Part shown: positions 58,022 to 64,000 of the stretch, piece by piece
Layout of the letters: every line of letters begins with the position of its first letter
Position numbering within the stretch: position 1 is the stretch's first letter
Assembly: GCF_014236855.1 (NCBI RefSeq)
Contig: NZ_CP051261.1
Coordinates: 682,001-746,000, forward strand
Length of the DNA: 64,000 bases
Reading direction: 5' to 3'
Origin: Xanthomonas sp. SI
Lineage (GTDB): Bacteria > Pseudomonadota > Gammaproteobacteria > Xanthomonadales > Xanthomonadaceae
Position numbers and translations under genes: made by a program
Notes under the pieces: generated by a model
The model's database searches: none
Told to the model about the DNA's origin: nothing
The model's input: the letters and a program-made list of their open reading frames with translations, nothing else

Positions 58022-58423
58022 TCAGCTGGATGGCTCTCCGCCCTTTGGGAGCAGTTCTCCAGCCATCTCGATTGCCTGCTCACGCGAAGCGGCAAGCAGT
58101 AGAGGGTAGCCCCAGAACTTGGCAAAAAGGACCGCAAATGCCTTGAAACCAAGACGTTTTGCCGAGTTGGGTTCGACCAGGATCATTGCCAGAACCAGCC
58201 TTCGCAATTCAAGCTTGTGCTTCTTCATCCACAGCGCGGTGCGTTTCTTTTCTTCCGGCGAGTGCTCATGGTCTTCAGCAGGCGCGGTATCGGTCAAGAG
58301 CACGAAGGGCTCCCCGCGCCGCAGATTTTCCTCGAGTTCGTCGAAGTCCTTCTCGTGATCATGTCCGGATTCTTGCGCAAAATTCATCCAGACCAAAGGG
58401 AAGTCAGAACTGTTCATCAACAT
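58022..58423 (-). CDS. small soluble protein of the TonB receptor operon, unknown
   Basis: A 133-residue acidic-then-basic protein: FPLVWMNFAQESGHDHEKDF, a His/Glu-rich stretch (TAPAEDHEHSPEEKKRTALW), then a hydrophobic helical region (AFAVLFAKFWGYPLLLAASR). AAAGGAAA precedes the ATG at 58423. It overlaps the upstream membrane protein gene by 20 bases and shares its operon with the siderophore receptor. The His/Glu stretch may bind metal, which is inference. Confidence 0.72.
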   Translation of the reverse strand: MLMNSSDFPLVWMNFAQESGHDHEKDFDELEENLRRGEPFVLLTDTAPAEDHEHSPEEKKRTALWMKKHKLELRRLVLAMILVEPNSAKRLGFKAFAVLFAKFWGYPLLLAASREQAIEMAGELLPKGGEPSS

Positions 58424-58865
58424 GGCCGTTTCCTTTGTTTTTGATGTGCCGCCAAGTCGCCGCAATGGCGAACACGCCGGGCAACGTAATGAAGAACACT
58501 GCCGAAAAGGCAATGTGCCAACCGTCGCGCAACCCGTCGGAGATTCCCCCGATGGTATCCAGGACGACAAGCAAGCTGCCGAGGACCAGCGCAACCCACT
58601 GGGCCTTGCGGGTTCCGATCAGTGCGAGAAGCACCGTGACGATCCAGCAACCATAGAATGCGGAAAACATCCACAGTACGTTGGGCTCAAACGTAATCGC
58701 CGGTGTCGCTCCGTGCGCTCTCACAAAGTCGTTGACGTAAAAGAACAGCTGGAAGGTGACAAAAAGCACGGCGCCAGCGGCTGTCGTCAACCAGAACAAG
58801 GCAACCTTGTTTGCGTTGTTCACGGCCAGGTCTTGTGCGGGGCGTGGGGGAAACTGAAGGGGCAT
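58404..58865 (-). CDS. four-helix membrane protein of the TonB receptor operon
   Basis: A 153-residue inner-membrane protein with four helices (VALFWLTTAAGAVLFVTFQL; LWMFSAFYGCWIVTVLLALI; WVALVLGSLLVVLDTIGGIS; IAFSAVFFITLPGVFAIAAT). It begins 73 bases after the TonB receptor stop and overlaps the next gene, so it is probably co-transcribed with the receptor. A link to siderophore uptake is inferred from context only. Confidence 0.8.
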   Translation of the reverse strand: MPLQFPPRPAQDLAVNNANKVALFWLTTAAGAVLFVTFQLFFYVNDFVRAHGATPAITFEPNVLWMFSAFYGCWIVTVLLALIGTRKAQWVALVLGSLLVVLDTIGGISDGLRDGWHIAFSAVFFITLPGVFAIAATWRHIKNKGNGHVDEQF

Positions 58866-58938
58866 GGGAGCTGTCTCGGTAGTCAGTGGCGATATGTCTG
58901 AGAATTTCCAACGGCTGAAGCGTTCGCCTGAGCGCAAA

Positions 58939-61254
58939 TCAATACCTGTAGTTCAGCGTCACCATCACGTTGCGTGGTGCGCCATAACCTACGGTGTCGA
59001 AATCGCCTTTCTGTAGCGCGTACTTCTTGTCGAAAACGTTGTTGACGTTGACGGCAACGTCGGTCTGCTTCGTGATGGAGTAACGCCCCATCAGTGATGC
59101 CAGGGCATAAGACCCCTGTTCCCCGCCCAACGAACTGGTGCCAGTGTTGGGCGCCTGGTAGAAGCGGCTTTGCCATTTGACGCCTCCGCCCAGCGTCAAC
59201 TTGTTCCACTCTCCGGGCAACTGGTAGGTGCTGAAAAGCTGGGTCGTGGTGCGCGGCAGTTGCGAATTCAAGCGGACGCCATCGCCATCCTGCGCGGTGA
59301 AATGGGCGATCCCCGCGTAGATGTTCCAGCCGCGCGCCAGTTCGCCCTGCAGGTCCAGCTCGATCCCGCGCGACTTCGTCCCATCCGAGCCTGTATAGGC
59401 TTGGGCACCACTTGGCGTATAGGTTCCTGCGACTATCTGTGCAGCGTTGTCCAGTTCGGTGTCGAACAAGGCTACCGACGCATTCAGACGCCCGTCCATG
59501 TAAGCGCCTTTGAGGCCGATTTCCTTGGTTTTTCCCTTCGACGGCGTGAGCACGTTGCCGCTGCTGTCGCGATAGTCGGTTTGCGGATTGAAGATGCCGG
59601 TGTAGCTCACGTAGGCCGAATAGGTCTTATCGATGTCGTAGATCAAGCCGGCATACGGGGTGAATTCGCTGTTCTTCTTGTAGTGCAACGACGCGCTACC
59701 GGTGACGTCGTCGATTTCGTAGTTGCTGAAGCGGCCGCCGACAACGAGTTTCAGAGGCTCGGCCAGCGAGAACCGGGCTGCGCCATAGACACCGCTCTGC
59801 TTGATTCGGGTGCGGGTCGGTATCCGCGCCATGGCATCGAAGTCAGGGCGGGGAAAGGCAGGGCTCAGCGTATAGACGTTGACCGGCGCAAAGCCTGCAT
59901 AGAACGGCGCGATATCCTCCTGACCAGCTGTGCGGCGCGAACTAGTCGCTCCCACCACCAGGTCATGCTGGCGACCCAACAGTGTGAAGGGGCCGCTCGC
60001 CATCACGTCGAAGGTGTTTTGACGGCTGCTACCTTCGGACGCCAGTGCTACCGGATAAGCCCCGTAGGGATAGAAGCCCAGTCCCGTGGCGCGATCGGGG
60101 CGGCCGATCAGGCCGAGCAGTTCGGCATCGTATTCCGTGCGGTATTGGTTAGCGACGGCCCGGAAGTTCCAGCCGTTTTCGAAGCGGTGCTCGATTTCGG
60201 CAAACGCCGTCTTCAGGGTGTTGTCCCAATGGCTCCAGTCCTGCGCGTAGTTCCTGGAGCGCGAATACTCCGCCTGCGTGCCGTCGCTGAACCATAGCGG
60301 CAAGCCTCCCCAGGTGGAGCCCTTCGGCGTGATGTCCTGGTCGTCATAGCCCAGGCTCACCGTCGTGTCTGGTGTCAGATCTGCCTCGATGATGCCGTAG
60401 AACGACTTCCTCTTCGGCTTGTAGCCGTCGATGTACGAGTGTCCGTCCTGGTACGTCCCCACCACGCGCGCGCGGATGCGGCCGTCTTCGGTCAACGGCG
60501 TCGAGATGTCGCCCATGCCCCGGTAGGTGTCCCAACTCCCGGCACCAAGCGAGGCGGCTGCCGAGAAGTCACGGGTCGGTCGTTTGCGCACCAGGTTGAT
60601 GGCGGCCGAGGGATTGCCGGTGCCCGTCAGCAAGCCGGAGGCGCCGTGCACGACCTCGACACGATCGTAGAACGCGGTATCGAGGGAGCCGATGCCGCTC
60701 CCATTGACGATGTCGCCGACGACGGTGGGGATGCCGTCGTACTGAACGTTGTTGATCAGGAAACCACGCGAATAGAAACTCGTTCGTTCGCTGTCGGACT
60801 GGTACGGCGAGACGCCCGTGGTGTTCTCCAGTACGCCCTGCACCGAATTCAATTGCTGGTCGTCCATGCGCTGGCGGGTGATCACCGTTACCGCCTGTGG
60901 GGTTTCCCGTAGCGACAGCGGCAGGTGCGTCGCCGCCGCCGTCGCGCCCGTGGTGTAGGAGTCCGTACCCTCGGTCGCCGCCGGATCCACGCGGCGCGTT
61001 ACGGTGATGGCCGGCAAGGTCGTCCCCTCCTGAGACGTTTTCCCCTCGACCTCGTTTTGCAGCTGCGCTGGCTCGGCGGCGAATGCGCCCTGCGCGCTAA
61101 TGAAAACCGCCGCCGCAACTGCCGAGCCAAGCACGGTGCGGGACGCGCTCCTGATGGCGCCCTTGTACTGCCCATCCAAATGAGGATGAGCGGCGCGCGC
61201 TGTGCGCGTAGCGATTGGCCAGCGGGACTTCCCGGCAATTGTGGGGGCGGGCAT
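58939..61254 (-). CDS. TonB-dependent siderophore receptor
   Basis: A 771-residue outer-membrane receptor of the FpvA/FhuE group for ferric siderophores. A long N-terminal presequence ends in VAAAVFISAQGAFA. The plug domain has ETPQAVTVITRQRMDDQQLN and VEVVHGASGLLTGTGNPSAA, followed by the barrel with PYAGLIYDIDKTYSAYVSYT and the C-terminal NVNNVFDKKY and terminal aromatic LNYRY. No N-terminal signalling (STN) domain is visible, so it is not of the trans-envelope regulatory type. It is encoded opposite a Fur-family gene and next to an AraC gene. Confidence 0.94.
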   Translation of the reverse strand: MPAPTIAGKSRWPIATRTARAAHPHLDGQYKGAIRSASRTVLGSAVAAAVFISAQGAFAAEPAQLQNEVEGKTSQEGTTLPAITVTRRVDPAATEGTDSYTTGATAAATHLPLSLRETPQAVTVITRQRMDDQQLNSVQGVLENTTGVSPYQSDSERTSFYSRGFLINNVQYDGIPTVVGDIVNGSGIGSLDTAFYDRVEVVHGASGLLTGTGNPSAAINLVRKRPTRDFSAAASLGAGSWDTYRGMGDISTPLTEDGRIRARVVGTYQDGHSYIDGYKPKRKSFYGIIEADLTPDTTVSLGYDDQDITPKGSTWGGLPLWFSDGTQAEYSRSRNYAQDWSHWDNTLKTAFAEIEHRFENGWNFRAVANQYRTEYDAELLGLIGRPDRATGLGFYPYGAYPVALASEGSSRQNTFDVMASGPFTLLGRQHDLVVGATSSRRTAGQEDIAPFYAGFAPVNVYTLSPAFPRPDFDAMARIPTRTRIKQSGVYGAARFSLAEPLKLVVGGRFSNYEIDDVTGSASLHYKKNSEFTPYAGLIYDIDKTYSAYVSYTGIFNPQTDYRDSSGNVLTPSKGKTKEIGLKGAYMDGRLNASVALFDTELDNAAQIVAGTYTPSGAQAYTGSDGTKSRGIELDLQGELARGWNIYAGIAHFTAQDGDGVRLNSQLPRTTTQLFSTYQLPGEWNKLTLGGGVKWQSRFYQAPNTGTSSLGGEQGSYALASLMGRYSITKQTDVAVNVNNVFDKKYALQKGDFDTVGYGAPRNVMVTLNYRY

Positions 61255-61884
61255 TAACAATACTCATTTGCGTTTGGATGCCGTATTTAACAATGGTGAC
61301 CAAGGGGAGTCATGGCGAAACCAGGCCAGATTGTTATTCAGTTAGGCCAAGCGCGATGGCGCCACAAGTTGGCCGTAATGAAAAATATGCTGGCCTGGTT
61401 TCGCAATGCAGTATCCAGTCGGCCTAGGTACGCTGCGCCTGATTGAGGTTTCGCCATGCCTCAGCCCAGCGTGCCTGGCTGGCGGACAAGTGCTTTGTTC
61501 TTACCGAGGAAATCCGTTATGCCCCCAACTTTGCCTCCATCCGCGCATCAGGCTGGGCGCTTCGCGGAACTCCCTGCGCAACGACTATCTCAAGGGCAAT
61601 CGCACCTGGTCGTTCTCTTTGGGTCGCTGATCTCGTGAAGCCCCAACACGATGGTCGCGCGTAGCCGTATTGCCCAGGCCAAGGCGCGAACCGCTGGGTC
61701 GTTGGCCACCTTCGATGGTGCAGTGCCGAATGCGCTGAAAGAGTGCAGGCAATCCCTGATGGAACCGCACGATGACCCACCTCGGATCATTGACCTGATT
61801 ACCTCATTCGGTAGCAAGAACCTGCCGTCAGGCAAGCACACGATGAAGCACACCGCAGCAACCAATCCCGAGGCCGGAGCGCCG
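61255..61884. other. intergenic region between the TonB receptor and the Fur-family gene
   Basis: About 630 bases. On the minus strand, GCAAATGAGTATTGTTAATG at the receptor start resembles a degenerate Fur-type box (AATGA...ATT). Small frames at 61443-61664 have no family likeness. The Fur-family frame is open back to 61651, leaving its start uncertain. Confidence 0.5.
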
Positions 61885-62331
61885 ATGTCGTCTCAGGAAC
61901 AACGATTGCTGGCGAGCCGACTGCGACCGACGCTCGCTCGTACCAGAGTCTTGAACGCGCTGGAGCAGGCGACACCGAACTGTCTGGATGCAAACCAGAT
62001 GTATCGTCTCCTCAGCACGCAATCCGACAGCTTCGCCCCGGGATCGATCTACCGAACGCTGAATGATCTATGGACTGCCGGGTTGTTGGTTCGCACGGAA
62101 GGCGCACGTGGGCGCGCGTTCTATGCAATCAAACCGGAGGCGCTGAACGACCAGCACGACACACTGCGATGCCATTGTGGCGCGCGGCTGGTTTTCATTG
62201 AAGACCTGGCATTGCGTGAACACCTGCAGTCGCTGGCATCCGAGGAGGGCTTCGCTCTCGACGATGAGTCGGTCTTCACCATCACCACGACATGTGCGAA
62301 ATGCCGGCAACTGCGCAAGGAAGGACAGTAG
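61885..62331 (+). CDS. Fur-family transcriptional regulator
   Basis: A 148-residue metal-dependent repressor of the Fur superfamily. The winged helix is at residues 10-85 (LRPTLARTRVLNALEQATPN; SFAPGSIYRTLNDLWTAGLL), then the dimerisation and metal domain with RCHCGARLVFIEDLALREHL and the second Cys pair TCAKCRQL. It is not the housekeeping Fur (no HHDH motif is seen). It probably controls the divergent siderophore receptor. GGAG supports the ATG at 61885, while 61843 would add 14 residues. Confidence 0.85.
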   Translation: MSSQEQRLLASRLRPTLARTRVLNALEQATPNCLDANQMYRLLSTQSDSFAPGSIYRTLNDLWTAGLLVRTEGARGRAFYAIKPEALNDQHDTLRCHCGARLVFIEDLALREHLQSLASEEGFALDDESVFTITTTCAKCRQLRKEGQ

Positions 62332-62378
62332 ACGATGGAGGGCGGTCGGTGGTCCCGGGCCAGGACAGCCTGATCCAA

Positions 62379-63230
62379 TCAGGCCGAGATTTCATCGGGG
62401 AGCATGATGCCGGGCACGGGAGCAAGCTCCGCGCCGCTCATGCGCTCCGAGAGGTAGCGTGCCGGGGGCTTGCCTACTGCCTTTCGGAACATGGTGACGA
62501 ACCCGCTGGCGTTTTCGTAGCCCAACTCCAATGCCACCGTTTGCACGCTTTCACCCTTTGTCAAACGTTGCAGCGCTAGGATCACATGCAGCTGCCGGCG
62601 CCAGCGCCCGAAGCTCATTCCAATTTCGTGCAGCAGAAGACGGCTCATGCTTCGCTCGCTCATGCCAATGCGAATGGCCCAATCGGCCTTCGAGGTTTTG
62701 TCCGTGGGATCGGCCAGCATCATTTCCGCGAGGCGGCGCAATCGGAGGTCGCGCGGCATGGGCAGATGCAGGTCTTCCACCGGTGCCGCCACCAACTCAT
62801 CGAGCAAGGCGGCAATCAAGCGGTCTTCCCGTCCCCCCAGCGCGTACAACTCGGGAAAACCGGCCACCTTCAGCAGCAACTCGCGTAGCAATGGCGATAC
62901 CGAAATCGTGCAACAGGTTTTCGGAAGATCCGGTGCGGCGTCCGGCTCGACGAACAGGCAATAGCATTCCGTTTCACCCGTCCCCCGCGCCGCGTGCGGC
63001 AAGTCTCCCGGTATCCATATGGCGCACTGCGGCGGCACGATCCAGACGCCGTCTTCGATTTCGCAGTTGAGGATGCCGCGTAACGAGTAGATCAGCTGCG
63101 CCTTGCGGTGCTGATGCTTCGCATTTTCCCAGTCCTTGGTTACCGATGTGGCACTCAAGGCCACAACGGGTCGCGAGACGCTGTCGATGTCCCTGGCCGC
63201 GGTGAGATCGGTGATTTCAATGCTGGACAT
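62379..63230 (-). CDS. AraC-family regulator with cupin domain
   Basis: A 283-residue regulator. The N-terminal cupin is HQHRKAQLIYSLRGILNCEI and IWIPGDLPHAARGTGETEC. The C-terminal helix-turn-helix pair is KADWAIRIGMSERSMSRLLL and QTVALELGYENASGFVTMFR. This is the NimR-like single-cupin group. It converges on the Fur-family gene and may help control iron uptake or an unlinked pump. Confidence 0.9.
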   Translation of the reverse strand: MSSIEITDLTAARDIDSVSRPVVALSATSVTKDWENAKHQHRKAQLIYSLRGILNCEIEDGVWIVPPQCAIWIPGDLPHAARGTGETECYCLFVEPDAAPDLPKTCCTISVSPLLRELLLKVAGFPELYALGGREDRLIAALLDELVAAPVEDLHLPMPRDLRLRRLAEMMLADPTDKTSKADWAIRIGMSERSMSRLLLHEIGMSFGRWRRQLHVILALQRLTKGESVQTVALELGYENASGFVTMFRKAVGKPPARYLSERMSGAELAPVPGIMLPDEISA

Positions 63231-63455
63231 GTTGTCTTGTAGAGCCTGGGATGGAAGATGAGGCTTTGGCCTGATCGGAAAATATCATGAAATACTTTCT
63301 CAATTTCGCCTAGCCATTCCGCAGGTAAGGTGCGATTAGCCGAGCCGGCCATTCGTCCGGCTCGAGGTCTGGCTCCTCCTGACTGGGGAGGGACCAAGGT
63401 GCGGATGGTTGACGCGGAGCTGGCGGCCGCGTGGCGATCCGCGTGCTATCGGAGC

Positions 63456-63583
63456 AGTGGGCCGGTGCATACCCGCGACGGCAAGCTGTCGGCCAGTTCG
63501 AGCACACCATGGCGGTGACGCGCACGGGCGTGCGGGTGCTGACGTTGCGGCCTGCAGAGAAGCCGCTTTGTCGGATCGATTGA
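63456..63583 (+). pseudogene. 3' fragment of a map gene
   Basis: Matches the last 130 bases of map (54447-54576): the tail EHTMAVTRTGVRVLTLRP can be read, with a one-base deletion near 63493 that breaks the frame. No upstream part of map is present. It abuts the intact MBL gene at the window edge. Confidence 0.9.
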
Positions 63584-63606
63584 CGGGCAACGGCAGGAGC
63601 TGAGCG

Positions 63607-64000
63607 CTACGCCACCGGATCGTCGAAGTCGAAGACCTGCCCGGGTTCGGCGGCGATGAAGCTGGCCGCCGCGATACCTGCCTGGCGTAGCGCGTCCGAC
63701 AGTGCTTCGCGCGGCTCTTCGCGGCCTTCGTCGGTGAGTTGGAAGGTACCCCAGTGGATGCCCAGGGCATGCCGGGCGCCGGTGTCCTGGTAGATGCGCA
63801 CGGCTTCGGTGGGATCGATGTGCTGAGGCGCCATGAACCAGCGCGGTGCGTAGGCGCCGATGGGGATCAACGCGACATCGGGCGCGCCGCATCTGGCGCC
63901 GATCTCGCGAAAGATGGCGCCATCGCCGTAGCCGGTATCGCCCGCGAACCAGACGGAACCCCGCGCGGTTTCGATGAAGAAGCCGCACCACAGCGCCATC
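63607..64000 (-). CDS. MBL-fold metal-dependent hydrolase (C-terminal part, window edge)
   Basis: Only the last 130 residues are in the window. They show the UlaG/NAPE-PLD-like beta-lactamase fold pattern: SVWFAGDTGYGDGAIFREIG (metal-binding Asp), DVALIPIGAYAPRWFMAPQH (His) and ALGIHWGTFQLTDEGREEP (final metal His). The substrate may be an N-acyl phospholipid or a cyclic metabolite, from family only. A broken relative lies at 57716-57947. Confidence 0.9.
   Translation of the reverse strand, partial: MALWCGFFIETARGSVWFAGDTGYGDGAIFREIGARCGAPDVALIPIGAYAPRWFMAPQHIDPTEAVRIYQDTGARHALGIHWGTFQLTDEGREEPREALSDALRQAGIAAASFIAAEPGQVFDFDDPVA

Noticed and set aside
61443..61664. Three overlapping short plus-strand frames upstream of the Fur-family gene
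   Set aside because: They overlap in several frames without family likeness. Probably non-coding or decayed sequence.

Overview
The window is GC-rich and reads like a Xanthomonas-type gammaproteobacterial chromosome (Xanthomonadaceae). The evidence is the sigma-70 RpoD, a GlgE-type glucan operon with a TreS-maltokinase fusion, a mannosidase/mannose utilisation locus, ATGA/GTGA-coupled operons, and dispersed repeats. The genus is inferred from gene content, not from a search.

Region by region. 1-8.2 kb is core: the end of a probable CDP-glycerol phosphotransferase-type gene, two coupled bacterial PH-domain membrane proteins, ribA, a GNAT acetyltransferase, an LpxL-like acyltransferase, dtd, and rpoD with an extended -10 promoter and a clear terminator. 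8.2-14.5 kb is a mannose/mannoside locus: an AGE-family isomerase, a FucP-type sugar MFS transporter and a LacI regulator on the minus strand, with a GH92 alpha-mannosidase divergent on the plus strand across a palindromic putative operator. 14.6-16.8 kb holds an SDR plus a SnoaL-like protein divergent from a LysR regulator. 17.4-26.1 kb is the coupled glgE, treS-mak and glgB operon.

26.3-43.4 kb is accessory. Its centre is an integrated element of about 10.3 kb (28256-38617) bounded by a 41-bp exact direct repeat made of the 5' half of a CAU-anticodon tRNA gene. It carries an integrase next to the intact tRNA, a ribbon-helix-helix regulator divergent from an AlpA-like gene, a replication-type winged-helix protein, an iteron array spaced near whole helical turns, and a coupled late operon with an HK97-type major capsid protein, a prohead protease, a small-terminase-like protein and a glycine-zipper virion-like peptide. 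No portal, large terminase or tail genes are seen. I read it as a phage satellite related in plan to PICIs and capsid-encoding PICIs. Beyond it lie a DUF3883 protein, a Phd/VapC toxin-antitoxin pair, two unknown proteins and a SymE-like toxin.

43.4-49.1 kb contains an HscC-type Hsp70 cassette (Hsp70, a membrane J-like protein without an HPD motif, an unknown 333-residue protein and a DUF4259 protein). It sits between two diverged copies of a 0.37-kb sequence containing the 3' ends of symE and an SDR gene, so it looks inserted. 49-54.6 kb has the SDR with a divergent AraC regulator, a HipB/HipA pair, a GvpU-like protein, and a ParD-like protein coupled to methionine aminopeptidase. 54.7-64 kb has an S41-type peptidase, a membrane AraC regulator, and a siderophore-uptake group (TonB receptor, two small proteins, a Fur-family regulator, an AraC regulator). 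Broken copies of an MBL hydrolase gene and of the map 3' end flank the siderophore group, with the same topology as the Hsp70 cassette. The window ends inside an MBL-fold hydrolase gene.
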